64,000 bases of DNA from Oncomelania hupensis (GCA_036898135.1 CM072525.1:26906943-26970942), one strand, 5' to 3'. Shown: positions 1 to 10,936, counted from the first letter of the stretch. Numbers and translations are program-made. Notes: a model not told the origin generated them from the sequence alone.

Positions 1-3000
1 GTCCGGGAGTGGCTCTGGCTGGAACTGCGTTACGGCATTCAACAGTCTGAAGTCGATGCACAGTCGATGCTCTCCGTTGGGTTTTCGCAACAATACCGTG
101 CCTGCGCTGTAGGGTGAAGTAGACTCTGAGATGATTCCGGCTGCCAGTAAGGTGTCTATCTCTTCCTTGATGGCTCGCTGCTGCGACAGTGGCATCGGGT
201 AGAGCTTCTGGCGGACGGGTGTTGGGTCGGTCACCGTTAAGGTTACTTCGACGAGGTCTGTCCTCCCTGGTCGGTCTGTGAGCACAGTCTGATGTTGTCG
301 AATGACCTGTCGTACTTGCTGTTGCTGTTTAGCGGCTAGGTCTCCGTTGAGTATCACGTCTTTGTAGGTTTCTTTGGAGTGCAGGGGGTACTCTACTGCA
401 TTGGTCTCCATGCTTTCTCCTTCTTCCGCGATGGCGATGGCTAACAAGTTGTGAGTGCTGGGGGTCGCTGGTCGGTCCGTATACTTCTTGAGGAGATTGA
501 TGTGGTGGTATCGGGCTCTCCCGTTCACCTCTACTTGGTAGACTGTCTTGGATTTCTTGGCAGTCACCCGGTACGGTCCTCTCCAAGCGATGTCCAGCTT
601 GTTGGTTCCACTTGGAAGTAAGAGTAGCACTTGATCGCCGACTTGCAGTTCTCTGTCCTTCGCGTGGCGGTTGTAGTACTTCGCCTGACGGGCTCTTGCC
701 TTCTTCAGTGCTTCACCAGCTTTCTTCCACGTTGCTTTGAGGGTTTCCTGCAGGTCTGCGACGTACTTGGTGGCACCTCTTGGTGTGTCGTCTATCTTGG
801 CTTCCGTCCAACTTCTGCGTAGGGCTTCTAGCGGTCCTGCTAGAGGTCTGCCGAATAGCAATGTTGACGGGGTGTAGCCTGTGGCTGCATGGGGCGTTTT
901 TCTGTATGCGAACAGTGCCGCATTCACGTAGGTGTCCCACGCTTCTGGATTGTCGTCGGCGACTTTCCTGAGGATGGTGAGAAGGGTTCCATTCAGTCTT
1001 TCTACTTGTCCGTTGCTGGCTGGGTGGTATGGTGGTGTGCGAATGTGATGAACTTGTATCAACTCGAACACGTCTTGCATCAGGCGGCCGGTGAACTGAG
1101 ATCCGTTGTCCGTTCTAATGCTGTCCGGGAATCCGACTCTGGTAAAGATGGCGATGAGTGCATCTGCAATCTTCTTGGTGTCTATCGCTGGCAACGGGAC
1201 TGCTTCGCACCACATCGTACATGCGTCGACGAGTGTAAGTAGAAATCTGTTCCGCTTCTTGGTCATGGGCAGTGGTCCCACTATGTCTACTGAGACTTGC
1301 TGGAATGGTACGCCGACTACTACCGATGGTCCTAAGGTAACTGGTACGGTGTGATGTCGCGGGGAATATCGTTGACATTGGTGGCAAGATTTCACGTAGC
1401 GCTTGACATCCTCCGTGATTCCTGGCCAATAGTAGTGTGCGCTGATTCTCTGCACTGTGGCTCCAATTCCCATGTGTCCGCTGAGTGGCATGCTGTGGCC
1501 TAATTCTAGTACTTGGGCTCGAAGGGTGGCGGGTAGTACTAGTTGGGTGTGATCTCCATCTCCTTGACGATGTAGAACTCCCTCTTCCATGTAGAAGTCT
1601 CCCTTGTGCGGGGGGGTGTGCGCCTTGGGTAGCTTCTGGAAGCACTTCGCTATCGAGGTGTCTTCTTTCTGTGCTGTTTTGATCTCTTCGAGTCCTGGAT
1701 TCGGAGCGAACTCGGGCTGGGGTGGTTGGGTTTTAGCTTGGGCCCTGGTTTGCACTGCAGCTATCTCTACAGTTTTAGGGGGCGTGCCTAAGAACACATA
1801 CCTACAACCTAGCACTAGATCATACAGGGGTTTCTGTAAAACAGCTGCTTGGATTCGTCCTGTGACGTACCTACTCTCTACTTCGATCCATGCTATTGGG
1901 CAAGTAGTCGTCGGTTTCGTCAAGTCTGCTCCTTGTAAGTCGACTGTCTTGTCTGTCAAGTCCGCGCGCGATACAAGAGATTCGCTAACTATCGCGTCGT
2001 ATGATAGACCTGTGTCATACAGACAGTTCGCTTCTTTTCCGTTGACCTTGACCGTGTCTGTCACCGATGGGTGCTCTCCGATCGTGTGTGGCTTGTTACC
2101 GCTGCTTTGAGTTAGAACTCTGTGCGCTGGCCGGCTTTCGCGCTCTTCCCTACGTTGTGCGGCCAACTTGAAACATTCTGCGGTGGAGTGATTGTTTCTA
2201 TTGCAGAACGAACAATACCGTCTCTGTTCTGCGGGACCTCTTTTCCCGAATTCCGTGTTGGGTCCTTTATTTTGCCCAGGTCTGGGGTTATTCGGCTTAT
2301 TCGCGGTGCGCTCTTCCCGGTTAGGGCTTCGTTTCTGTGCCTCTTTCCCGTTAGGCTTTAGGTCTCGCCTGAAGCTCTTGGCTTCTCCGTGTGCGGCCAC
2401 GTACCTATCTGCGACCTTGACCAGATCTTCTAGTCTTTCCGCGCCCTGCTCTACTGAGAATGTTCTCAGCTCGGGGGTCATGGTTTCCCGTAGCTGTTCC
2501 CATACTAACAGTTCTGTCAGTCCATCATACGTTTTAGCCGTGGCTGACTGGCTAATCCACTTATCCAGCGTTGTGGACAACCGATCCGCGAACTGCGCAT
2601 AGCTCTCTCCTTTCACTCTCCGGTTGGTGCGGAACTTTTGCCGGTAGCATTCTCCTGTCAGTTCGAATCCCGTTAGGAGTGCCTCTTTTACTTTGTGATA
2701 GTCAGTCACTCTGTCAGTCGGTAGCTTACTGTAGATGTCATAAGCCTTTCCTCTAAGCCCTTGACTAAGCTTAAAAGACCAATGAGTGGGATCTAGTTTG
2801 TACTCTGTTGCTAGACGCTCAAACCTAGTCAGATAGAGATCTAGACCTTCTTCTCTCTCATTGAATGTTCCCAGTGGAAATGACATTCCTTGTACAGGGT
2901 TGGATGCTACCTCTAGCTGATCTGAGTGGGAAGGGGTTGAGGAAGAACTTGAAGCTCCTGATCCCAGTCTTCTTAGCTCTAACTCATGCTGTCTTTCTTT

Positions 3001-3366
3001 TTCCTTTTCTTCCCTCTCTTTTTCTTTTTCTGCCCGCTCTTTTTCTTTTTCTGCCCGCTCATACTCCCATCTCCTAACTTCTGCATCTCTCTCTGCTGCT
3101 AATGCTGCCTTCTTTTGTTCTACTTCTAACTCTGCTTTCTTTTGCTCTGCTTCTAATGCTAGTTTCTTCTGTTCTGCTTCTAATTCTAATTTCTTTTGCT
3201 CTGCTTCTAAGGCTAGTTTCTTCGCCTCCCTTTCTGCTGCTCTCTCTGCCTTAGCCTCCTGTTTCTCTACCTCTGCATTGATATACGCAATTAGGTCTCC
3301 CCCTGCTAAGTGTAAAGCTTCCCCTAATTCCTTGAAACGCAATCTCAAGGCCACTGGGTCCGACAT
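1..3366 (-). CDS. Ty3/gypsy-like Gag-Pol polyprotein (gag, protease, integrase, start of RT), partial at window edge
   Basis: Read on the minus strand from the ATG at 3366-3364 there are 1122 codons with no stop down to base 1, so the frame is open at its 3' end; an in-frame TAG lies just upstream of the ATG. Residues 1-150 are E/K/A-rich and probably coiled coil. Residues about 240-322 resemble the SCAN/capsid C-terminal fold (LTELLVWEQLRE, then LEDLVKVADRY). A CCHC knuckle has C385, C388, H393, C398. The aspartic protease motif is DTG at 451-453. Integrase has an HHCC finger (H624, H631, C661, C664) and a DDE triad D694, D753, E789 (D-35-E). After a C-terminal region the RT begins near 1040 (LLRKPNGEHRLCIDFR at about 1110). 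Known: ordinary Ty3/gypsy order is RT-RH-IN; IN before RT is typical of Gmr1-like elements. Inference: a young, possibly intact copy. RT catalytic box, RNase H and 3' LTR lie outside the window. Confidence 0.93.
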   Translation of the reverse strand, partial: MSDPVALRLRFKELGEALHLAGGDLIAYINAEVEKQEAKAERAAEREAKKLALEAEQKKLELEAEQKKLALEAEQKKAELEVEQKKAALAAERDAEVRRWEYERAEKEKERAEKEKEREEKEKERQHELELRRLGSGASSSSSTPSHSDQLEVASNPVQGMSFPLGTFNEREEGLDLYLTRFERLATEYKLDPTHWSFKLSQGLRGKAYDIYSKLPTDRVTDYHKVKEALLTGFELTGECYRQKFRTNRRVKGESYAQFADRLSTTLDKWISQSATAKTYDGLTELLVWEQLRETMTPELRTFSVEQGAERLEDLVKVADRYVAAHGEAKSFRRDLKPNGKEAQKRSPNREERTANKPNNPRPGQNKGPNTEFGKRGPAEQRRYCSFCNRNNHSTAECFKLAAQRREERESRPAHRVLTQSSGNKPHTIGEHPSVTDTVKVNGKEANCLYDTGLSYDAIVSESLVSRADLTDKTVDLQGADLTKPTTTCPIAWIEVESRYVTGRIQAAVLQKPLYDLVLGCRYVFLGTPPKTVEIAAVQTRAQAKTQPPQPEFAPNPGLEEIKTAQKEDTSIAKCFQKLPKAHTPPHKGDFYMEEGVLHRQGDGDHTQLVLPATLRAQVLELGHSMPLSGHMGIGATVQRISAHYYWPGITEDVKRYVKSCHQCQRYSPRHHTVPVTLGPSVVVGVPFQQVSVDIVGPLPMTKKRNRFLLTLVDACTMWCEAVPLPAIDTKKIADALIAIFTRVGFPDSIRTDNGSQFTGRLMQDVFELIQVHHIRTPPYHPASNGQVERLNGTLLTILRKVADDNPEAWDTYVNAALFAYRKTPHAATGYTPSTLLFGRPLAGPLEALRRSWTEAKIDDTPRGATKYVADLQETLKATWKKAGEALKKARARQAKYYNRHAKDRELQVGDQVLLLLPSGTNKLDIAWRGPYRVTAKKSKTVYQVEVNGRARYHHINLLKKYTDRPATPSTHNLLAIAIAEEGESMETNAVEYPLHSKETYKDVILNGDLAAKQQQQVRQVIRQHQTVLTDRPGRTDLVEVTLTVTDPTPVRQKLYPMPLSQQRAIKEEIDTLLAAGIISESTSPYSAGTVLLRKPNGEHRLCIDFRLLNAVTQFQPEPLPD

Positions 3367-3706
3367 TGCCAAACGTGTCTATGAACACCCTCTGAATCAA
3401 GTGGAATACCAAAACACTAGCAATATTGCAATTCAATAAAAACAATGCAAAGACCATAAAATTCGTAATCAATAATAGAATAAAACAAGAGTCAAATGGC
3501 ATACAACAGTTATTTAAGCAAACCTGCAAAAGAACAATGCAACATACAGGCACAAAAATATTTGAAGCAACAAAGTTTTTAACTAAAGAATAGTGCACCC
3601 AACTGATCAGTCTCTGTTACCACTATTCTAAGTTATTCTACTACTACTACTGTTATCTAATTTTATTGTACTTAGATCCGGTTATACCCAATTCCTATTA
3701 TCCACA
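3367..3706 (-). other. Untranslated leader of the gypsy-like element
   Basis: AT-rich sequence between the primer-binding site and the gag start codon. The gag frame is closed by stops just upstream of the ATG. I see no splice signal or other gene in it; it is read as the 5' leader of the genomic RNA. Confidence 0.6.
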
Positions 3707-3726
3707 GATCCTAGCTAGGCTCGCCA
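3707..3726 (-). promoter_or_regulatory. Primer-binding site of the gypsy-like element
   Basis: On the minus strand the sequence TGGCGAGCCTAGCTAGGATC sits between the putative LTR and the gag leader, 341 bases upstream of the gag ATG. It begins TGG, as expected for pairing to the CCA end of a tRNA. The primer tRNA was not identified. Confidence 0.6.
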
Positions 3727-3727
3727 A

Positions 3728-5280
3728 TTAAAGTGTCACGTGGGGTTTATGGGCTCTGCACAATGGAATTATGGACCCTCACGTTTATTCGGTGGGAGCT
3801 GCTAGTAAGTCACCCTATGAATTACTTTAATAAATTTATTTGTTTAGCTCGTTCTGTGTTAAGGTTGGGGTACAGAAATAGATAGAAAAATGGTAAAAGA
3901 TTACTGTCACACTAGCTTTCACACGGCTATGAATCATATGTAGTCCAGCCACTTGATAACAGTTAAAATCACACATTTATTTCATCTACTCTATACACGA
4001 TTCTCTAAGTACTAATCCAACTTAAAAAGTCTCTTTCAATGCTAATAGTTCGATCGCTGATAGTCTATGCAGCTGTTCTATCTTCATCGGGCACTTGCTA
4101 GTATATCTCATGTAGATTTGGACTACTGTGGTCCTTTTTACAGTTTCTGAAGAGTTGGACTACTGTGGTCCTGCTATGATCAGTTTAAGTGCACCTTCGT
4201 GTTATGCACTTAACTCATGAGTGGGGGTTCGAAGTCCTTCTGTGAGGTAGCTTCTGGTCCACCTGTGTCGTTGTGTAGTTGGGTTCCCTTGCCACGCTGT
4301 GGGGTCTGACAGGGAGTTTTCCGGGTTGCTCTTTCCGTCTTGTGCGGTAGAGGATACTCCGCCAACTAGTCGTTTCTGTGGAGTGGGGTGCACAGGATAG
4401 CTCGGGATAGCTCTGGATAGCTCTGGATAGCTCTGGATAGCTCTGGATAGCTCGCCTGCTCGTCTGTAATATAAGAGACGAAATTCTGCACAACCCTGAA
4501 TAATCGGTTTGTGCAGAGCGTCTCACTGAAAGCCAAAGTAGCCCTCAGTGATAGCTCCACATCTCTATACATAAGCGACGAACATTCTGCTACTTCCGGG
4601 TTCCACTGGAATCTCACTCTAAATTCCTATACATACATAAATATCAAACGTGTCTTACTATACACATACAGAATTAATAATATTATAAACATTCAGTGGT
4701 ACAGCCACTGGTCTGCAAACATACATATAAGTTAAACAACAGTGGTTCCGTACGGGATACAACATGGCGGCGCAACCGGTCGTGTTTCGGCTCGTGGTCG
4801 GCTCTTCCACGTGGTCCGGCAAATTCGGATTAATAATTCACATTTATGCATAGCAAATTCCACAAACATAATTTCAACAATAATACAAATATATCACGAT
4901 GAAACAGAAGGGTGTTCATTTACCTGTTTGACAAGTTCAGGCCCGTGATGACTTGAGAGAATTCTAAGATTCCTAAGTCCTGCTTCCTGGTCTATGAGTG
5001 TAGAGATTTCTCTAGCTGTGGAGATGTTGACTCTACCTCTTCTCACACACGACTGACCAAAGCTGTGTTAGGCTCTGACACAGTCAAAACTGCTCTACCC
5101 ACTTAGCCTGCTTCTGATTGGTTAAAACGGTCCGATTCAAAGCTCTCATTGGGTAAAATGTTTACGACTCTCGCACACAGTGCTGAGTCACTAAGCTGTG
5201 TGGGGGTCTGGCTCGCTGTGTGTACTTTTATTGCTACTGTGTAATTTACTGACTCTCTACTGTTACAAAGACTACACAAG
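3728..5280 (-). repeat. Probable 5' LTR of the gypsy-like element (outer boundary uncertain)
   Basis: In element orientation the LTR should end next to the primer-binding site. The minus strand there reads CCCCACGTGACA, then seven bases, then the site, so the inner edge is near 3728-3735. The outer edge cannot be fixed because the other LTR is outside the window; 5280 is a guess based on an ACA just before the minisatellite at 5323. The interval holds no convincing coding frame and contains a short 12-bp tandem repeat. Confidence 0.4.
4393..4455 (+). repeat. 12-bp tandem repeat inside the putative LTR
   Basis: About five direct copies of CTCTGGATAGCT, the first slightly different. It lies inside the region assigned to the LTR, so its copy number could differ between the two LTRs of the element. 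Confidence 0.85.
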
Positions 5281-5322
5281 GCTAAATAGTCAACAAGCAG
5301 AGTTAAAACTAGTCCTAACGCG

Positions 5323-5480
5323 ACAGAGAGTAGAATGTAGAGTGTAGAGAGTAGAGTGTAGAGAGTAGAGTGTAGAGTGCAGAGTGTAGAATGTAGAGTG
5401 TAGAGAGTAGAGTGCAGAGTGTAGAGTGTAGAGAGTAGAGTGCAGAGTGTAGAGTGTAGAGAGTAGAATGTAGAGTGCAG
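5323..5480 (+). repeat. Minisatellite of GTAGAGTGTAGAGA type
   Basis: Purine-rich tandem array built from 7-bp blocks (GTAGAGT, GTAGAGA, GCAGAGT) in larger 28-35 bp groupings. One strand is almost pyrimidine-free. Predicted translations of it are low complexity and are not called as genes. Confidence 0.9.
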
Positions 5481-5654
5481 AACTAGGGACTAAAAGAGGA
5501 CTTCTAGCACAAAGCAATACTGTTTTCAGTCCTCAAAATAATGCCCAGAATGCACCAGCTTGCACAGATTTTAACCACTATTTTCAAAATTTTCCAGGGG
5601 GTGGGGAGGGGGACGGTGGGGAGGAAGGGGGGCGGCATGCCCCCGGACCCCCAA

Positions 5655-6600
5655 TGGTTCAGAACAACAATCGGTGTGCGTCAAGGATGCCTACTTTCTC
5701 CAACACTCTTCAACATCTTCCTAGAGCGCATCATGTCAGATGCTCTTGCAGATCATGAAGGCACAGTCAGCATAGGGGGTAGAGCAATCTCCAATCTTCG
5801 TTTTGCAGATGACATTGATGGATTGGCTGGAGAGGAACAAGAACTTGAACAGCTGGTACAGAGGCTTGAAACCATCTCCAGAGCCTATGGAATGGAAATA
5901 AGTGCAGAGAAGACAAAAATGATGACCAACAACACCAATGGCATCAGCACGGACATCAAAGTCCAAGGCCAATCCCTCAACACAGTGCATAGCTTCAAAT
6001 ATTTAGGAGCCATTGTATCAGACAATGGGTCCCGACAGGAAATCCTCCAGGATCGCACAAACAACTGCTGCCCTGACAAGGTTGAAGCCCATTTGGAAAG
6101 ACAGGACCATCACTCTACATTCCAAAGTAAGACCGCTGCGCTCCCTTGTCATCTCCATCTTCCTATATGCTTGCGAAGCATGGACCCTCACAGCAGATCT
6201 CCAACGAAAAATACAAAGCATGGAGATGAGGTGCTACAGAAGACTTCTGGGCATTTCCTAAACCCAACACATCACCAACGACGAAGTCCAACAGACCATC
6301 ACACAAGCCATTGGACAACACGATGACCTGCTCACAGTGGTGAAGAAACGGAAACTCCGATGGTATGGCCACGCCACCAGATCATCAGGCCTTGCAAAGA
6401 CTATTCTGCAAGGCACAGTGCAAGGAGGCAGAAGAAGAGGGAGACCGAAAAAGAGGTGGGAGGACAACATTCGAGAATGGACTGGTTTGACAACCATCAG
6501 GGTTGCTGAGGACAGAGAAAAATGGAGTATGCTGGTTAAACGATCATCTGTGGTGTCCCTACGACCTTCGGGTTACGGGACAGGATAGGATAGGATAGGA
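5655..6600 (+). pseudogene. LINE copy A: RT C-terminal half, frameshifted, with (GGATA)n tail
   Basis: 5'-truncated non-LTR retrotransposon. The first frame shows RT motifs GVRQGCLLSPTLFN and LRFADDIDGLA (catalytic FADD) and EISAEKTKMM. A two-base deletion near 6045 shifts the frame relative to the copy at 50.6-52.3 kb; a TAA at 6259-6261 then interrupts the conserved MRCYRRLLGIS segment, and translation resumes as [20 protein letters not shown] to [13 protein letters not shown]. The copy ends in tandem GGATA units. RT boxes suggest an I/Ingi-like or RTE-like LINE; the clade was not settled. Inactive. Confidence 0.88.
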
Positions 6601-6620
6601 CATTTATTGAAAATAATAAA

Positions 6621-6655
6621 GAGAGAGGGTGGGAAGGAAAGAGAGAGAGAGGGAG

Positions 6656-6690
<35 letters not shown>

Positions 6691-6785
6691 TTAAATCGTA
6701 GGATACGAGGTGGAGTTTATTCCAGAGTGAAAAGAACAGTAAAGAAGAAGAAGAAGAAGAAGAAGAAGAAGAAGAAGAAGAAGAA

Positions 6786-6815
<30 letters not shown>
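6621..6815 (+). repeat. (GA)n and (GAA)n microsatellites
   Basis: A GA tract to about 6686 and a GAA tract at 6743-6810 are separated by about 55 bases. They begin shortly after the tail of LINE copy A. Long Lys/Glu or Ser/Leu frames across them are artefacts of the repeat. Confidence 0.95.
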
Positions 6816-6817
<2 letters not shown>

Positions 6818-6941
6818 AAGGATGGAAAAAATGAAGGAAGAAAGAAAGACAGCCAAAACGAAAGAAAGACAAAAAGCAAGAAAGGCCAAAAGAAAGAGAA
6901 AGACAAAAAGAGAGACAGACAGACAGACAGAGACAGAGTTT

Positions 6942-7070
6942 ACATGATGATGATGAATGATCATGACCATGATCAGGTGATGATGATCATGACCATGATC
7001 AGGTGATAAAGGTCATGCTGCTGCTGATGATGATGACGATGACGACGACGAAGACGATGACGATAATACT
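6942..7070 (+). repeat. GAT/GAC-rich repeat with a duplicated palindromic motif
   Basis: GATGAT and GACGAC triplets surround two copies of TGATCATGACCATGATCAGG (about 6958 and 6983), each itself an inverted repeat around GACCATGATC. No gene is visible here. Confidence 0.75.
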
Positions 7071-9120
7071 TTAACTAAGTCGTTTTAAAAGACTGAATTA
7101 AACGCCTCAACGAACAGCCCCGCGGCATTTGGATGATGTGACGACAACAACGGGGTTTAACTTCTATGGGTGCACATGATCTTGGAATTCCGTGACTGGT
7201 TGCTTTGTTTATTTTGATTTTAAGGGTTTGGGGTTTAGGCTCGTAGGGGAACGTTACTACATTCGTCACTGATGTAGTTTAGGTTTATGAGAAAGACGGC
7301 AGAGGTAGATATCTATGGACTTGACAACCTAGGATTTGTGACTTCGCTTGAAATAGTGTGCAGAAATTCTAGTGGCTTGAACTTGAAGGGAAATGTGGCG
7401 GGACACTGGAGTGACTGGATATACAATAGTGAACGTCAGACATTTGGTCGGAAATAGTGCGCATGACGTTCTGGCTTGAAAAGGTATTCTGACGGGGATT
7501 CTCTCGTGTCCCAAAAATATAAATAAATAAATAAATTAATTAATTAATTAATTAATTAAATAATATTATATAACAGTGAACGCTAGCCATCTTCAATTTT
7601 AAAAAAGGACGGAATTGGTGCACACGTAAGTCTGGCTTGAAGAGGAATGTGATGAATACTTTCTAGACACGGTATACAAAAATGAACGCGAGGCATTAAC
7701 ATTAAGAAAAAGGCCAGAAATAGTTGATTGTCTCTTAAATCAACCACATAGGTTTCTTACGTGTACTTTTAGCCAGGAAAATAAACATAAAATCCATCTT
7801 TAAAATTCACCCCCATTGGTTTTTGTGGTTTTGATGATGTTTTGATGATGTTGTTTTGTTGGAGTTGTTTTGTTGATGTTGTTTTCTTGATGTTGTTTTT
7901 GTTGTTGTTCTGTTTGTTTATTAGTAAATAAAATCACTCTTTAAAGGTCGTTCCATTATTGCTTTCCTGTTTATTTTGTAAATTAGTTTATTTGTAAATG
8001 AAAACAGAGAATCATGAAAGTTGGGTTGTGTACGAATGCAGGTTAGGTGGAATATGCGCAATGGACGAGTACGTTTTTTTGTGTTGGTACCAGTGTTGTG
8101 TGTATGTGTTCGTGGGTGTATGTGCGTGTCTCTGTGTGTGGTTATATATGAGTGCGTGTGTGTGTGTGTGCGTGTGCGTGGGTGTGTGTGTGTGGCTGGT
8201 TGGAATGAAAACCACCCGTATGTGCGCGTGGAAGACGTTACTAATATCACTATGATGCAAACAGATTATCGACCGCTGCTGCTTTGTACTTTTTATATTG
8301 GTAGGGGTAATTGTGCAATTCAGCACGCATGTACATCACCGCCCTTGACAAATCACTACAATCTATCTACACTTACTAAAATTATTCCATGAAAATAGTG
8401 ATTAACCTTGACCCGAAAAATTACCTTGGTCCGTAATCGCTAAAGCCGGAAGTGTCGCGTTTTGACTTGCTCTACCTCCCAGACAAAAGATTTGTAGCCC
8501 AAAGTTAACAGAATTATAGTACACCCTAATTGTATTACATTACATTGTATGCACTTTTGGCCTAGTGACACAGTGCTCTTGTGAAACATTACCGGTCAAC
8601 TCTACCTTGTTTCCTGAACAATAAAAGATGGTGACAATTTTATTCTACGCCGTAGTCTTTAATTTTAAAGACATTCGTTCACGCAGCGTCACATGCATAC
8701 ACACAAAGCTATCCATACTATGCCGCTTCTGGACAGAACTACAATTATGATCGCTACCCTAAAAGCAGATCCTATTTGTTGTTGTGCCCATAGAAAATCT
8801 TCCTGCATCGTTCTATTTAATAGTAGAAAGTTCAAGTGAGAACAAAATAATTTTGAATACATACTCTTAATTTGCCATGGACATCGTTTCAGGTATTTGC
8901 CTGGATGTCAAACATAGTATGAGGTAGTGTCTGGGTTAATTACTTATATGTTATATACTGTGATATACGTTTTACCCCCAAAAATATTACATCGATTTTA
9001 TACTGTAAGTTAAATGTGTACATGGTATTCTTTTATATTACGTAATTTCAATCTTATAATGTAAATTTAAATGTGTGTAAGGGGAGTTGCGAGTGCGATG
9101 TACATCAGCGTGCGTGGGCG
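7071..9120. other. Unassigned AT-rich stretch with small simple repeats
   Basis: No supported gene. Contains an AAAT/TTAA run at about 7518-7563, TTGTTG-rich DNA at 7820-7915 and a GT-rich tract at 8098-8200 whose translations (Cys/Val or His/Thr) are not credible proteins. Confidence 0.6.
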
Positions 9121-9127
9121 ACAAAGT

Positions 9128-9304
<177 letters not shown>

Positions 9305-9417
9305 TATACATATAGATATAGATTTTTTTGTGTGTGTGTACCTCATGTATCTCAAAGTTGGAATGTCTATAACTTATTTGAGCAAAGTTTAGTGCTTAGC
9401 CTGTCATCATTCCTTGG

Positions 9418-9811
9418 AAGAATACAAAGCATGGAGATGACGTGCTACAGGAGACTTCTGGACATTTCCTATACCCAGCACATCACCCACAACGAAGTCC
9501 GACAGACCATCGCACAAGCCATTGGACACCACGATGACATACTCACAGTGGTGAAGAAACGAAAACTCCGATGGTATGGAAACGTCACCCGAGCATCAGG
9601 TCTTGCAAAAACCATCCTGCAAGGCACGGTGCAAGGAGGCAGACGAAGATGGGGATAGAAAAAGGGGTGGGAGGACCACATTCGAGAATGGACTGGTTTG
9701 ACACTGAACGAAGCCATGAGGGTTGCTGAGAACAGAGAAAGATGGAGTACGATGGTTAAACAATCATCGGTGGTGCCCCAACGACCTTTGAGTTACGGGA
9801 TAGGATAGGAT
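9418..9811 (+). pseudogene. LINE copy B: 3' terminal fragment with (GGATA)n tail
   Basis: Same family as copy A, 5'-truncated just before the segment encoding [13 protein letters not shown]. It continues through [13 protein letters not shown] and [12 protein letters not shown], then has a TAG where other copies read [10 protein letters not shown] (near 9656). The GGATA tail is cut at 9811 by the TIR transposon that follows; tail units resume at 10312. Confidence 0.88.
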
Positions 9812-10311
9812 CACAAGTATATCAACTAACAAGTTAGTATCTCTCTTTTATGTCTCTATCGACGTGCGCGTACAACCGATTGCTTCCCTTTACATGCTTT
9901 GAGCTCCATAGAGCGTCATCGGCCTGAAATAACTTTTTAGAAACTTCAAAACCCAGGGGAATTATGGGTAGAGAAATCCTTTTCTGAAATAACGTCGGCA
10001 AAATCCTTCTTTAGTTTCTTTGCTCGAGCAAAGGCAACCTCATAGGTATGGAGCACTTCGTCCATTATAACTCCATCGCTGATAATACTGCTGACAAGTT
10101 TCTGCCTTTGTTCACAACCAGAAATATGCAGTTCCTCTCCCAACTTTCGTTTCATTTCAGCTAGCACATCTTCGCGAGAACAGATTTCCCAGAATTCTCT
10201 ATTCTATTTTTAGGTTTGGGATATCCCCGTTTCAGCTTGTGGCTAAACGGGACCACCGCACGTCGACTAGGGGCAATACGAGATACTAACTTGTTAGTTG
10301 ATATACTTGTG
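9812..10311. mobile_element. 500-bp TIR DNA transposon inserted in a LINE tail
   Basis: Both ends carry a perfect 32-bp inverted repeat (9812-9843 and 10280-10311) starting CACAAGTATATCAACTAAC. GATAGGAT flanks both sides (9804-9811 and 10312-10319), consistent with an 8-bp target duplication, although the target is a 5-bp tandem repeat and a 3-bp duplication fits equally. Perfect TIRs suggest recent activity or constraint. The superfamily is not established; the length and the short internal frame suggest a non-autonomous element. Confidence 0.85.
9946..10167 (-). CDS. Small helical ORF inside the 500-bp TIR element
   Basis: 73 codons from ATG at 10167. Rich in K, E, A and L with likely amphipathic helices (KKLKKDFADVISEKDF near the C-terminus); no recognised domain or catalytic motif. 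It may be a remnant of a transposase or chance; I cannot assign a function. Confidence 0.25.
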   Translation of the reverse strand: MLAEMKRKLGEELHISGCEQRQKLVSSIISDGVIMDEVLHTYEVAFARAKKLKKDFADVISEKDFSTHNSPGF

Positions 10312-10599
10312 GATAGGATAGAGCTAATAAAGATGTGTGGAACTGAATATAGCAGCTCCGGTTACTGTATAGCTGGCTACATAGTATGCTACAATACATG
10401 GACAATGTCGCCCCAGGTTTGTAACGCTACACAATCAACCTTCCCAACATTAAATTGGAGGTCTAATATATCCTTGTCCTATGGCACAATGTTAACAACA
10501 ATTTTGAGGGAGAAAAAAAAGAAACACGCAATCGCTGGCAACGCAAATGTAAAACAATAATATTTTCTATGCTAGCCACCATTGGCGATATGGCAGACG

Positions 10600-10790
10600 G
10601 GAATAACCATCCCAGGGAGGAGTGGGTAAGGACTTAAATCAACATTAAACCAGCAATTATACTGTTAAGATGGACAGATAAAATGGCCACTTTTTACCTT
10701 GCCCACCACTGGATTGGAACCTGGGTTGATCGGTGTGTCAGGCAAAAGCTCTACCACTGAGCTTTAGTTGGCTGAGCGGTGGACCAATGA
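10600..10790 (-). mobile_element. tRNA-derived SINE
   Basis: On the minus strand an A-box-like GCTCAGTGGTAGAGC (10748-10762) is followed about 30 bases on by a B-box-like GGTTCCAATCC (10711-10721), the split Pol III promoter of a tRNA. The fold is degenerate and there is no intact acceptor stem, so it is not called a tRNA gene. The 3' end toward 10600 is approximate. Confidence 0.65.
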
Positions 10791-10936
10791 TTAGTTTACG
10801 TAAAACAAATCGGCGTGACCTGGTTCTGTCAGTGTACACTGTCTGAAATACTGGCCCAGTGACCCTTGTGTCAAATCTTCATGTCCCGCTATGTTCTTGC
10901 TCTTGGACTGCACTCTACAAAAGGTGAAGTGCCCTT

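Noticed and set aside
3728..5540. Coding frames in the LTR region (for example 4215-4526)
   Set aside because: They overlap one another in different phases, include the 12-bp tandem repeat and have no domain.
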